64,000 bases of DNA from Clostridiaceae bacterium (GCA_902362365.1 CABIVQ010000007.1:11541-75540), one strand, 5' to 3'; shown: positions 46,443 through 53,950, numbered from the stretch's first letter. The notes: a model not told the origin generated them from the letters alone. Translations and numbers: made by a program.

Positions 46443-46470
46443 AAAGTGGACAAATTAATTTGTCCACTTT
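46443..46470. terminator. Terminator between DUF3189 gene and convergent HTH gene
   Basis: A perfect 28-base palindrome (arm AAAGTGGACAAATT) that can terminate transcription from both sides. Confidence 0.75.
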
Positions 46471-46515
46471 ACTTATAAATCACAATACTTTAAAATTGTG
46501 CAATAGAATCAATTT

Positions 46516-46890
46516 TTACTGAAGCAATTGTTTTTTATTTGTATCATATTCTCTATGTTCTTTTGAAACTTCATTTAACCATTCATCTATTGCCGCCTTA
46601 GAAAAATATTGCTTTTCATTTACTGTAAAATAGGGAAACATAATTCCTGTAAAACTACCAGTTTCCTCTAACATACTTTTTTCTGTATTTATTATTCCTT
46701 GAACTTCTTCTTCTGTCATTCCAAGGTAGTTAGCAGCTTCAGATACAGTAAAAACATTACTATCAATAGTATAGTTTTTGGTTTGTATGTTAGTTGATTT
46801 TTGTATTGAATATCCTAAGAAAATTGAACTTAACATTATACCCAATGTTAGTATAACTATTGATATTGATAGTGGTTTATTATTTTGCAA
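46516..46890 (-). CDS. Membrane-anchored protein with excisionase-like helix-turn-helix
   Basis: A 124-residue protein starting at TTG (GGGGGCAGG upstream). Residues 8-28 form one transmembrane helix (SIVILTLGIMLSSIFLGYSI). Residues 45-110 contain a MerR/excisionase-like motif (FTVSEAANYLGMTEEEVQGI, then YFSKAAIDEWLNEVSKEHRE). Together they suggest a membrane-tethered regulator or a protein-binding helix-turn-helix. Related small proteins occur in Firmicutes but the function is unknown. Confidence 0.65.
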   Translation of the reverse strand: MQNNKPLSISIVILTLGIMLSSIFLGYSIQKSTNIQTKNYTIDSNVFTVSEAANYLGMTEEEVQGIINTEKSMLEETGSFTGIMFPYFTVNEKQYFSKAAIDEWLNEVSKEHREYDTNKKQLLQ

Positions 46891-47011
46891 AATACCTGCC
46901 CCCTTTTATAATGATCAATATAATATGATTTTTTATTACTTTGATATTCCTATTATACATAAATTATGGATTATAATTCCAGTAATTATGTAAATAAAAT
47001 TAAATTGCTAG

Positions 47012-47186
47012 AGTGATAGAAAAATTAGGACTTGAAGCAATAATACTTCATAAACAAGCTAGTTCAGAAAATACAATAATTGAAAAAATATATAAATATG
47101 GATAGCAGTGAAGCATGACAAATACAGATAGTAAGGGAAATGAAGAAACAAGGGTATCAGATAGATGCAAATAATTTATTTTAATC
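47012..47186 (+). pseudogene. Remnant of a TIR-like nucleotide-binding protein gene
   Basis: The first piece (VIEKLGLEAIILHKQASSEN, then TIIEKIYKYG) resembles the strand-helix of TIR-like predicted nucleotide-binding proteins. After a stop and shift the piece REMKKQGYQIDANNLF resembles the C-terminus of the same family. The centre is gone. Such proteins act as NAD-consuming effectors in phage defence. The fragment has no start codon. Confidence 0.5.
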
Positions 47187-47317
47187 AACAACTACCTCCT
47201 TTGGAGGTGTTACGGAGAACCGTATCACAAGTAACGGAGCGTAGATTGAATAAAATACTGTTAAGACAAATTGGAATTGTTAAAGTTATAGTTTTATTAT
47301 ATAAATCCTTACAAAAG

Positions 47318-47358
47318 AACCCCTTAAAATTGACAAATCTGTCAACTCTAAGAGGTTT
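47318..47358 (-). terminator. Terminator of the ABC-F gene
   Basis: AACCTCTTAGAGTTGAC and GTCAATTTTAAGGGGTT (minus strand) form a long imperfect stem right after the stop codon, followed by CTTTTG. Confidence 0.7.
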
Positions 47359-47360
47359 AT

Positions 47361-49100
47361 TTAAAGTGATTTGATTAACTCTTCTAATTTTTCAGATAAA
47401 GTTCTTGCACGTTCAAAATCAGTATCCTTTAAAGCAGAAGCTATTTCCAGTTCAACTGATTTTTTCTTTTCTTCAATTTGCAGATAATCTTTGTCAAAAT
47501 GATTAGCATAAATCATCTTTCTAAATTTACGCATGCTCATTTTTCTAATTGTCTTATCTTCAATAAGTAAAACATAATCAGCACAGTTAACTATAAAATG
47601 ATAATCATGAGAAACCATTAAAATAGCACCTTTATAATCTGCGATGGCTTTTTCTAGAGCCATTTGAGAATAAATATCTAAGTGGCTTGTAGGCTCATCC
47701 ATTAGCAACATATTTGCTTTACTAGCAGAAACCTTCGCCAATTGAAGTATATTCTTTTCTCCACCAGATAAAGATTCAATCTTTTGTGTAAGTATATCTG
47801 CATCAAAACCATATCTTGCAACATATCTTCTAACTTCACCATAAGTCTCAAATCCAACATCATAGAACTCTTGAAGTATTGTATTAGACTCATTTACTAC
47901 CTCACTTTGAATTTGAGATAAATAAGCTAATTTAATGTTTTCATTTATTTTTATAGAGTCATTATTATTTTTAAATATTTCTTTTAATAAAGTAGTTTTT
48001 CCAACACCATTTGTACCAACAATAGCTACTTTATCAGTAGATTTTATCTCGAAGTTAACATTTTCTAAAAGAACTTCATCAAATGATATACCAAAGTCAC
48101 AAGCCTTTAAAGCAATAGTTTCTTCAATTTCATTATTTGTCTCTAAATTGATATATGGTTGTTTAATATCTACAAATGGTGCTTTAATTCTATTGGCTTC
48201 TAATCTTTCTTGGATTTTAACTCTAGCTTTTAGAGCTCTACCTCTAGAAGCTTCAGAATTATAAGTTGCTTTTTCTCTTAATATTTCGATTAAAGCTTCA
48301 TTTCTTGCAATTTCTTTTTCATCAGCGATAGCCATTTCTTGTAACTCGATTTTAGTTTGAAGAAGAGAGAAGTTATAATCAACATATCTTCCATCAAATT
48401 CTTGTAGCTCTGTATTCTCAAGGTGGATAATTTTATTAAAGCAATGATTTAATAAATATCTGTTATGTGTAATAACTAAAATTGTTTTCTTATGAGAATT
48501 AATTAAATTTTTAAGAGCGTTAAGGTTCTCAAAATCTAAGAACACATCTGGCTCATCCATAATCATTAAATCTGGGTTATTGAGCATTTCCTTAATAACT
48601 TGAATAAGTTTAAATTCTCCACCACTAAGTTCAGATATCATTTTATCTTTATGCTTAGTTAAATTTGCAACATATAGTTTCTTACTTATGTTGTTTTTGT
48701 AATTATCACCACCAATTGCATCAAATGCATCTAAAGCTTTTTGGTACTTTTCTAGTAAAGTATCAATATCATCAGAAGTTCCCATTTCACTACAAATAGA
48801 TGATATTTCATTTTCTAGCTTGATAAATTCTTCAGCTATATATTCGAAAACAGTAATTTCCTTTGTTTTGTCTAGTTGTGAGAACTGGCTTACATACCCA
48901 ATTTTTAAGTTTGGATCCATTTCTAATTTACCATCAAACAGGTATCTTTCTGGATCCATTATTATATTTATAAGTGTACTCTTTCCGCTACCACTTGCTC
49001 CTATAAAAGCACAATGTTGACCTTCTTCTAATGTAAATGAAACATTATTATATAGATCTCTTTGCAAAAATGAGTAGGACAAGTTGTCAATTTTTATCAT
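47361..49100 (-). CDS. ABC-F family ribosome-associated ATPase (possible antibiotic protection)
   Basis: A 579-residue soluble protein with two ABC domains: Walker A GASGSGKST and GTNGVGKTT, signatures ELSGGEFKL and SLSGGEKNI, Walker B LMIMDEPD and MLLMDEPTSHLD. A charged linker with REKATYNSEASRGRALKARV between the domains is the P-site tRNA interaction motif region. A C-terminal coiled tail (QIEEKKKSVELEIASALK) follows. No membrane domain exists. Starting at 49100 (GAGAGG upstream) is better than 49121. The leader with attenuator suggests an inducible resistance-type ABC-F against lincosamides, pleuromutilins or streptogramin A, but the spectrum is not readable. Confidence 0.85.
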   Translation of the reverse strand: MIKIDNLSYSFLQRDLYNNVSFTLEEGQHCAFIGASGSGKSTLINIIMDPERYLFDGKLEMDPNLKIGYVSQFSQLDKTKEITVFEYIAEEFIKLENEISSICSEMGTSDDIDTLLEKYQKALDAFDAIGGDNYKNNISKKLYVANLTKHKDKMISELSGGEFKLIQVIKEMLNNPDLMIMDEPDVFLDFENLNALKNLINSHKKTILVITHNRYLLNHCFNKIIHLENTELQEFDGRYVDYNFSLLQTKIELQEMAIADEKEIARNEALIEILREKATYNSEASRGRALKARVKIQERLEANRIKAPFVDIKQPYINLETNNEIEETIALKACDFGISFDEVLLENVNFEIKSTDKVAIVGTNGVGKTTLLKEIFKNNNDSIKINENIKLAYLSQIQSEVVNESNTILQEFYDVGFETYGEVRRYVARYGFDADILTQKIESLSGGEKNILQLAKVSASKANMLLMDEPTSHLDIYSQMALEKAIADYKGAILMVSHDYHFIVNCADYVLLIEDKTIRKMSMRKFRKMIYANHFDKDYLQIEEKKKSVELEIASALKDTDFERARTLSEKLEELIKSL

Positions 49101-49146
49101 ATAATTACCTCTCTTTATCATTTAAAAAAATTTCGCTAAGATATAA

Positions 49147-49172
49147 AAAGAGCCTATAAAAATAAGCTCTTT
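49147..49172 (-). terminator. Attenuator hairpin in the ABC-F leader
   Basis: On the minus strand AAAGAGC pairs with GCTCTTT and is followed by TTTTTATATC, 46 bases before the gene start. Terminator position inside the leader implies that transcription stops early unless the hairpin is blocked. Confidence 0.65.
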
Positions 49173-49222
49173 AATATATAATCAATCTCAATTTTGTAAT
49201 TGATAGTATATAGTAACGACAT
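49154..49222 (-). CDS. Possible 22-residue leader peptide of the ABC-F gene
   Basis: An ATG opens the frame MSLLYTINYKIEIDYILKSL(FL), whose stop codon lies inside the attenuator stem. It has only a weak ribosome binding site. A translating ribosome stalled by an antibiotic could change folding of the attenuator, as known for other ABC-F resistance genes. The coding call is tentative. Confidence 0.4.
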   Translation of the reverse strand: MSLLYTINYKIEIDYILKSLFL

Positions 49223-49241
49223 TTTTTGATTTACTTTTGAT

Positions 49242-49270
49242 AGCATAACATTTTTTAAGACTAATTTCAA
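49242..49270 (-). promoter_or_regulatory. Promoter of the ABC-F gene
   Basis: On the minus strand TTGAAA and TATGCT are separated by exactly 17 bases, with TG one base before the -10 box. The predicted leader is about 135 bases and contains the leader peptide and attenuator. Confidence 0.65.
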
Positions 49271-49440
49271 TTATTTAAAATTGGATTTTTTCGTAGAAAA
49301 TTCAAGATATATTTATATCAATGTTTATGTTTTTTTATATCATAAAGCATAATATTAAATATAGTGGTAACTATAATATAAAAATAATAAATATTTATTA
49401 TTAAAAGTAATTATACAATTTTATTAAAGGAGTGTCTTAT

Positions 49441-49809
49441 ATGGAGCATGACAATAATGAAAAAAGAGGAAATGATAATAGTTTATTAAGATGGATAGGA
49501 AGATTTATATTAGTTGCAGTTATTCTAATGATAACATCATTTGTAACTCCAGGATTTTCAATCAATGGACTATGGTCATTTTTAATAGCTGCGGTTGTAA
49601 TATCTGGATTAGATTATTTAGTAGAATTACTTATGGGAGTTGATGCATCTCCTTTTGGAAAAGGAATAAAAGGATTTATAATTGCAGCGATAATAATATA
49701 TTTAGCACAATTTTTAGTTCCGAATATGGGCGTAACTATTATAGGAGCAATACTAGCGGCGATAGTTATTGGAATTTTAGATGCAGTATTTCCTGCTAGA
49801 GCTATGTAA
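49441..49809 (+). CDS. Phage holin family IV-type membrane protein
   Basis: A 122-residue protein with a charged N-terminus and four transmembrane helices (WIGRFILVAVILMITSFVTPG, LWSFLIAAVVISGLDYLVELL, IKGFIIAAIIIYLAQFLV, TIIGAILAAIVIGILDAVF). It fits the four-helix phage-holin-like family common in Firmicute chromosomes. AAGGAG 8 bases before 49441 decides the start. Cell lysis need not be its role. Confidence 0.8.
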   Translation: MEHDNNEKRGNDNSLLRWIGRFILVAVILMITSFVTPGFSINGLWSFLIAAVVISGLDYLVELLMGVDASPFGKGIKGFIIAAIIIYLAQFLVPNMGVTIIGAILAAIVIGILDAVFPARAM

Positions 49810-49840
49810 TTTAAAATATATTTAAAGCGGTTATAGATAG

Positions 49841-49864
49841 CCATATTACAATAAAGTAATATGG
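49841..49864 (+). terminator. Terminator of the holin-like gene
   Basis: CCATATTAC (49841-49849) pairs perfectly with GTAATATGG (49856-49864), followed by TTTTTT. Confidence 0.85.
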
Positions 49865-50056
49865 TTTTTTTATATAGAACCAATATTAAACAATATGGCA
49901 TTTTATAAACTTAGTAAATAAAAAAGACTTATGTGAGCCAGTGGATGCTATATATGAGTATAAAAAATTTATTGATACTTTTATAAAGATTTATATAAAT
50001 AAGAAGTTCCTTTCTTGACAGAAATGAATATCATATACGGAGAGGAGCTGATAGAC

Positions 50057-50371
50057 ATGTATTCAAATAAAGAAAATTATAATAGAGAAGAAGGTAACCT
50101 TCAAGATAAGTGTAGAAGTTTAATAAGTTATCACGTAATTTTTACCATGAGAGATGGAAGAATGTTTGATGGTATTATTGAAGATGTTGATAGAGATAAT
50201 GTTACTGTATTGGTTGGGGAAGATATGGTAGAGGGAGAAGGTGAAAGCAATAATAGACAATTTGGACCTAGAAGATTTAGAAGATATAGTAGAAGACGTA
50301 TTCCGCTTGCTAGTTTAATTGGTCTATCACTATTAGCATATCCTTATATATTCCCACCATTTTTGTTCTAG
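50057..50371 (+). CDS. Small protein with LSm/SH3-like core and arginine-rich stretch
   Basis: A 104-residue protein. Residues 20-55 (LISYHVIFTMRDGRMFDGII, then EDVDRDNVTVLVGEDM) look like a small beta-barrel, as in LSm or SH3-like proteins. An arginine-rich part (FGPRRFRRYSRRRIP) and a hydrophobic end rich in Pro and Tyr (LAYPYIFPPFLF) follow. Similar small clostridial proteins occur but have no defined role; a spore-associated or RNA-binding role is conceivable. GAGGAG lies 10 bases before the ATG at 50057. Confidence 0.65.
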   Translation: MYSNKENYNREEGNLQDKCRSLISYHVIFTMRDGRMFDGIIEDVDRDNVTVLVGEDMVEGEGESNNRQFGPRRFRRYSRRRIPLASLIGLSLLAYPYIFPPFLF

Positions 50372-50458
50372 ATTAAATGATTGTATTTTATATCGAGCAT
50401 GTATGATAATAAAATAAGGCTATGTTAGCTATCTTCGTGATAAATATGGCATAAAAAC

Positions 50459-50504
50459 AACCACATCTTAGACTTTTCAGTACATTGAATTCTAAGATGT
50501 GGTT
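50459..50504 (+). terminator. Strong terminator-like hairpin
   Basis: A perfect 14-bp stem (AACCACATCTTAGA with TCTAAGATGTGGTT) lies between the small protein gene and a convergent membrane protein gene. The T-run is weak (ACTTCT). Confidence 0.65.
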
Positions 50505-50588
50505 ACTTCTATAACTTACTATAAATTGTTCGTAATATATTAAAATTGAGATTTTCATTTTATGTTCTTGAAATGTCTATGTTTATAT

Positions 50589-50960
50589 CTATATTTCCAA
50601 ATAATTTTTAACTTTATTTATAATAACAGACATAAGATAAACAAATGTTAATAAAAATATAAATGATTGAACATTTAAATATATTATATTAATACAGAAA
50701 CCATACAATGCGATGGATGTTGTAGATATTATTCCCCATAATTTATTTTTTAGAAGACCATATATTGATAAGTTATATATATATGCTTTGCACAGTGTTA
50801 CCCCGATAAATGATACGTATGTTTGATAAAAACCTAAGTTTATTAGTATCTCTCCTTCTCCACTTGTATTTAATAATTCTATCAGTGTTGCCAATATAAA
50901 TACTATTGCTACTATATAGTAACCTTTTGGTAATTTATACTCATTTTTTTCAACTGACAT
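50589..50960 (-). CDS. Small membrane protein of unknown function
   Basis: A 123-residue protein with four transmembrane helices (YYIVAIVFILATLIELL, YQTYVSFIGVTLCKAYIYNL, LWGIISTTSIALYGFCINI, FIFLLTFVYLMSVIIN). GAGGGGG lies before the ATG. Motif copy k is 40 bases upstream, so it probably belongs to the same transcription group as the genes at 32867 and 38300. Confidence 0.65.
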   Translation of the reverse strand: MSVEKNEYKLPKGYYIVAIVFILATLIELLNTSGEGEILINLGFYQTYVSFIGVTLCKAYIYNLSIYGLLKNKLWGIISTTSIALYGFCINIIYLNVQSFIFLLTFVYLMSVIINKVKNYLEI

Positions 50961-50999
50961 TTATTCTTCCCCCTCTTTTTTGATGCTAAATTTATTTAT

Positions 51000-51024
51000 T
51001 TCGTAGTATATAACAATTGCAAAC
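51000..51024 (-). promoter_or_regulatory. Promoter-like motif, copy k
   Basis: On the minus strand TTGCAATTGTTATATACTACGA matches the motif (quoted in two parts: TTGCAATTGTTATATA and CTACGA) with TATAATATAATCAA just upstream, exactly as in copies d and i. It stands 40 bases before the start of the membrane protein gene at 50960. The 440 bases from 51025 to 51468 hold no other feature I can support. Confidence 0.55.
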
Positions 51025-51468
51025 TTGATTATATTATGCAAAATATTCAATTATTTTTCAATTACAAAATAGTTTCATTAATTTGAAGTAAAGTTCCTTA
51101 TTTTAAGTTAACTCAATGAATCTATTTCTAATAGTGGTTATAGTTACATATGTATCTTTAGTAGCTACATTCAATAGCATATCTTTAATTCGGTCACCCT
51201 TTTTATACTCCTTTATTAGTAAAATATTAAATATTATTATAAGGTTATATGATTATAATTCCTGTATTTATTGTATTATATTTAATAAAAGTTTATAAGT
51301 GCATTAATGTTATATAATTAAATTGCACTATTAATCTAGGTTTATTAATAAAATAATATTTGCATCTTTGAAACGATATAGACTGATACACCGTCTATAT
51401 AAAGTAGAAAAGAAATGACATGAATTAAAAGTCATGTTGATAAATAGGAATTTGAAAAGGAGTCTTAT

Positions 51469-51834
51469 ATGAAAAATTATTCACAAGAAGAACTACAGAA
51501 TGCATTAAAAATTGTATCTTCAACTATTAGTAAATGTGAGAAGATACAGCCAAAATTTAAAGAAGGAACGTCGCACTTTTCACTTTTGAGAAATAGAATT
51601 GAAGCATTGAAAATTTCTAAATGTTTAATAGAAAATGACCCAAGTATACAGGAATATACTGAAGATGATTTGGAAAAGGCATTACCACCTGTGATTTCAA
51701 TTATTAATAAAACTGAAAAAGCTCAAAGTAAGTATGATGAAGGAACTACTCAGTTTAAGCGATTTTCACCAATGATAGAGGCAATGTATATCGCAAAATC
51801 ATTAATAACAAATGAAATTAGTAAAAGAAAGTAA
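51469..51834 (+). CDS. Protein of two tandem 55-residue repeats, unknown function
   Basis: A 121-residue helical protein. Residues 4-57 and 64-117 are repeats of each other: YSQEELQNALKIVSSTISKC against YTEDDLEKALPPVISIINKT, then KFKEGTSHFSLLRNRIEALK against KYDEGTTQFKRFSPMIEAMY. GTSHF/GTTQF and the IEAL/IEAM helix are the conserved points. AAAGGAG precedes the ATG and a strong terminator follows. No family is recognised. Confidence 0.7.
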   Translation: MKNYSQEELQNALKIVSSTISKCEKIQPKFKEGTSHFSLLRNRIEALKISKCLIENDPSIQEYTEDDLEKALPPVISIINKTEKAQSKYDEGTTQFKRFSPMIEAMYIAKSLITNEISKRK

Positions 51835-51934
51835 GTCCAGTTTTAGGTGAGATTGGAATTTAACTAATCTACATTTATTTAGTATATACAGAAAATAGTA
51901 AAATTGAAAAAACTCACTTGAAACAGTTACGTAG

Positions 51935-51966
51935 AACCGTATCACAAGTAAGTGATACGGTTTTTT
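51935..51966 (+). terminator. Strong terminator of the tandem-repeat protein gene
   Basis: AACCGTATCAC (51935-51945) pairs perfectly with GTGATACGGTT (51952-51962) and four more Ts follow. The left side GTTACGTAGAACCGTATCAC is echoed at 47211-47236 as a degenerate copy without the right arm. Confidence 0.9.
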
Positions 51967-52291
51967 AATAAAAAAGAATTATATATTGATAATAACTAAT
52001 AATTAAGGGATTGAAAAATATACAAAATAATTAGTAGTAAAAGGTGAAATACATTATTAGGCATTAGTAGTTTCAATAAATATAAATAATAATGACATAA
52101 AAGATTATAAATTGAGGAAATTTTTAAATATACGTCACTAGGTGAAAGTGTAATAGAGATTGATAGCTCAAGTAAAAGATGGGCAGATATTTTATCATAA
52201 AGAAATATATTAGTCGCAATTTGTCGAACTATACATATATTATGAGTAGGAAGTATTACTTCCAACTATAATATGAAAGGAGTCTTTATAT
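51967..52291. other. Gap with a possible coding trace
   Basis: No gene is supported here. A short plus-strand stretch at about 52113-52200 reads like a protein tail (IEEIFKYTSLGESVIEIDSS, then SKRWADILS and a stop) with no start, and may be a remnant. The rest is featureless AT-rich DNA. Confidence 0.3.
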
Positions 52292-52525
52292 ATGGGTAGT
52301 ATAAAATTTAAATGTCGCAATGAGGGCAGATTTGTATTTTGTGAATGCAGTAGATTTATATGCTGTGGAAATGGTAGGTTTACATGTTGCGACAGAGACA
52401 GATGTTGTGACAGAGATAGAGACAGAGATAGAGATAGAGACAGAGATAGAGACAGAGATAGAGACAGAGATAGAGACAGAGACAGAGACAGACATTGTTG
52501 TAACTGCTTTAGATGTCGTAGATAG
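52292..52525 (+). CDS. Cys-rich protein with a long Arg-Asp repeat
   Basis: A 77-residue protein. Residues 1-40 have Cys and Arg in a regular pattern (FKCRNEGRFVFCECSRFICC, then GNGRFTCCDRDRCC). Residues 40-67 are a pure Asp-Arg dipeptide repeat, and the end is HCCNCFRCRR. AAGGAG 9 bases before the ATG supports translation. Twelve cysteines and the alternating charges suggest a cross-linked, disordered or metal-binding structural protein, perhaps of the spore surface. It has no recognised family. The frames on the other strand over the repeat are shadows. Confidence 0.6.
   Translation: MGSIKFKCRNEGRFVFCECSRFICCGNGRFTCCDRDRCCDRDRDRDRDRDRDRDRDRDRDRDRDRDRHCCNCFRCRR
52409..52493 (+). repeat. GACAGA/GATAGA microsatellite inside the Arg-Asp protein gene
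   Basis: About 14 hexamers of GACAGA and GATAGA in tandem encode the Asp-Arg dipeptides. Unit changes by six bases keep the frame, so the repeat can vary in length without breaking the gene. Confidence 0.9.
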
Positions 52526-52538
52526 TCATATAAATTGC

Positions 52539-52633
52539 CTATAAATAGATCAATGTAAACTGAAGTGATATTATTCCCCTCTCTTGGTATCATAGGGAAG
52601 TTTGCTATAAATAGATCAATGTAAACTGAAGTG
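52539..52633 (+). repeat. Two identical 29-base repeats separated by 37 bases
   Basis: CTATAAATAGATCAATGTAA plus ACTGAAGTG occurs at 52539-52567 and again at 52605-52633 without mismatch. The spacing is like a CRISPR unit, but there are only two copies, no cas gene is near, and the second copy runs into a terminator. A local tandem duplication is the simpler reading. Confidence 0.7.
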
Positions 52634-52667
52634 GGGGCTAAACGTTGTAATTACTTAGCTTCCACTT
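52629..52667 (+). terminator. Terminator after the Arg-Asp protein gene
   Basis: AAGTGG and GCTAA pair with TTAGC and CCACTT around a small bulge and a 13-base loop, followed by ATTTTATAT. Confidence 0.7.
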
Positions 52668-52773
52668 ATTTTATATAGTTATAAAAATATCGTAAATATA
52701 AGTATATTCTTTAATATATCTACGAGCAATATTGAGATATATATGATGTATTTTTATAATAGCAAAATACAAA

Positions 52774-52800
52774 AAGGATGGAACAATAAGTCCCACCCTT
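52774..52800 (-). terminator. Terminator of the DUF1659/DUF2922/YvrJ operon
   Basis: On the minus strand GGGTGGGAC pairs with GTTCCATCC (two G-T pairs) and is followed by TTTTTG. Confidence 0.75.
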
Positions 52801-52808
52801 ACTTTCAT

Positions 52809-52955
52809 TTACTTCAAATTAACCAAAACAGAAGATAATTCATTTATACTATCAGATAACACCTGAAGCTTTCCTTCAATCCTAACCAAAAGGTACATAG
52901 AAAGGGCAATAGGAAAACCAACATTAGCTATAATAGTCAAGAAATCATTATCCAT
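52809..52955 (-). CDS. YvrJ family protein
   Basis: A 48-residue protein with the family pattern DFLTIIANVGFPIALSMYLL and VRIEGKLQVLSDSI: one transmembrane helix followed by an amphipathic helix. GGAGG precedes the ATG. The size is normal for the family. It is the last gene of a three-gene operon with DUF2922 and DUF1659. Holin-like roles have been suggested for such peptides, but nothing is proven. Confidence 0.85.
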   Translation of the reverse strand: MDNDFLTIIANVGFPIALSMYLLVRIEGKLQVLSDSINELSSVLVNLK

Positions 52956-52966
52956 AAAACTACCTC

Positions 52967-53194
52967 CTATAACTTAAGGTCAAATTCAGTAGTATCAGTT
53001 TGAACAACCTTAGCCTTTACAGCTTCCTTCAAATCAACATTATATGGAGCAAAAATATTTTTCTCTATGATTAAATTCATAGCATCTATTATCTCTGATT
53101 CTGTCAAATCATCCTTAGGATCATCAATTGTTAAGTTAATGGCTTTATCTCCTTGAGATTTAAAAGTCATTATTAATTTTAAAGCAGTTTCCAT
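52967..53194 (-). CDS. DUF2922 family protein
   Basis: A 75-residue protein with the DUF2922 pattern: ALKLIMTFKSQGDKAINLTI, then DDPKDDLTESEIIDAMNLII and a C-terminal strand KAKVVQTDTTEFDL. GGAGG precedes the ATG. Together with DUF1659 and YvrJ it forms a set widely conserved in clostridia and bacilli, function unknown. Confidence 0.85.
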   Translation of the reverse strand: METALKLIMTFKSQGDKAINLTIDDPKDDLTESEIIDAMNLIIEKNIFAPYNVDLKEAVKAKVVQTDTTEFDLKL

Positions 53195-53226
53195 TTTTAA
53201 TTACCTCCTATAATTTTATATTATTC

Positions 53227-53442
53227 TTATGATATTGACGTATAGTCTATTTTCACGACGTCGTATAAATCATGCTTTTGTAATTCACCGATAGCATTTG
53301 CAACTGATAGAATATCATCAGCTGATGAACTTTCTTTTAAATTAGAGAAAGTTTTGCTACCTATAACAGCCTTTCCATTTGAGCCTAGTCCTTTGTTAAA
53401 TTGTAGTTTTAGTGAAGACGCATTTTTTATTTCTGTTGCCAT
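53227..53442 (-). CDS. DUF1659 family protein
   Basis: A 71-residue protein (SSLKLQFNKGLGSNGKAVIG, then SKTFSNLKESSSADDILSVA) with the normal size and pattern of DUF1659. AAGGAGG precedes the ATG. First gene of the DUF1659/DUF2922/YvrJ operon. Its upstream region contains a LexA box shared with the divergent LexA-like gene. Confidence 0.85.
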   Translation of the reverse strand: MATEIKNASSLKLQFNKGLGSNGKAVIGSKTFSNLKESSSADDILSVANAIGELQKHDLYDVVKIDYTSIS

Positions 53443-53635
53443 TGTATCTACCTCCTTTTTATATAAGGCTTTTGCCTTTGATAAAAGAATACTATTTTAT
53501 TTTTGAATGTAGTTGTAATCTATGATAGGAATGTTTGTAGCAATAAATTATTAAGAAAATCATCGATAAACAGTAAAAGCAAAGTGATAAAATATTAAAA
53601 TGAAAAAAATGTAGAAAAATGTAAAATGATTATTA

Positions 53636-53647
53636 GAACATATGTTC
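53636..53647. promoter_or_regulatory. LexA (SOS) box
   Basis: GAACATATGTTC, followed by GA, is a perfect palindrome that fits the Gram-positive LexA box (CGAACnnnnGTTCG). It lies between the divergent DUF1659 gene and the LexA-like gene, 79 bases before the latter, and may repress either side. Confidence 0.75.
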
Positions 53648-53725
53648 GAATAAATTGAGCAAAATTATTGTAATTTATTTTTAATACTGATATTATTTAA
53701 TTAAATTGGCAAAGGAGGTACAAAT

Positions 53726-53950
53726 ATGAAGAGATTAGAAAAAGAACTTGTAACAAGAGAAAAGGTTTTGATAGAGATAAAGGGGTATATAGATAAGTTT
53801 GGAATATCTCCAACTGTCAGAGAATTAGCTAATCTAGTAGGGGTAAAATCTCCATCAACAATACAAAGGCATTTAGATGGTTTAGTAGAAACAGGAAAAA
53901 TAGTAAGAGAAAATAATAAGTCAAGAACAATAAGAATAGAAAAAATATAA
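53726..53950 (+). CDS. LexA N-terminal DNA-binding domain protein
   Basis: A 74-residue protein made only of a LexA-type winged helix: VLIEIKGYIDKFGISPTVRE, LANLVGVKSPSTIQRHLDGL and the wing GKIVRENNKSRTIRI. The S24 peptidase domain of LexA (about 130 residues) is absent, so it cannot self-cleave. AAAGGAGG precedes the ATG. Together with the LexA box this suggests a short repressor that competes at SOS sites or controls the local genes. Confidence 0.85.
   Translation: MKRLEKELVTREKVLIEIKGYIDKFGISPTVRELANLVGVKSPSTIQRHLDGLVETGKIVRENNKSRTIRIEKI

Noticed and set aside
47935..48264. Plus-strand 109-residue frame inside the ABC-F gene
   Set aside because: It is the shadow of a well-supported ABC-F coding sequence.
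51116..51298. 60-residue hydrophobic frame
   Set aside because: No ribosome binding site and low-complexity composition expected by chance in AT-rich DNA.
51996..52265. 89-residue minus-strand frame
   Set aside because: No ribosome binding site, and a more protein-like trace lies on the plus strand of the same stretch.
52240..52593. Minus-strand frames rich in Ser-Leu or Ser-Val over the microsatellite
   Set aside because: They are the complement of the Asp-Arg repeat and have no ribosome binding site; the plus-strand frame at 52292 has one.
52539..52633. CRISPR array
   Set aside because: Only two repeats, no cas genes, and the second repeat is part of a terminator; reported only as a repeat.
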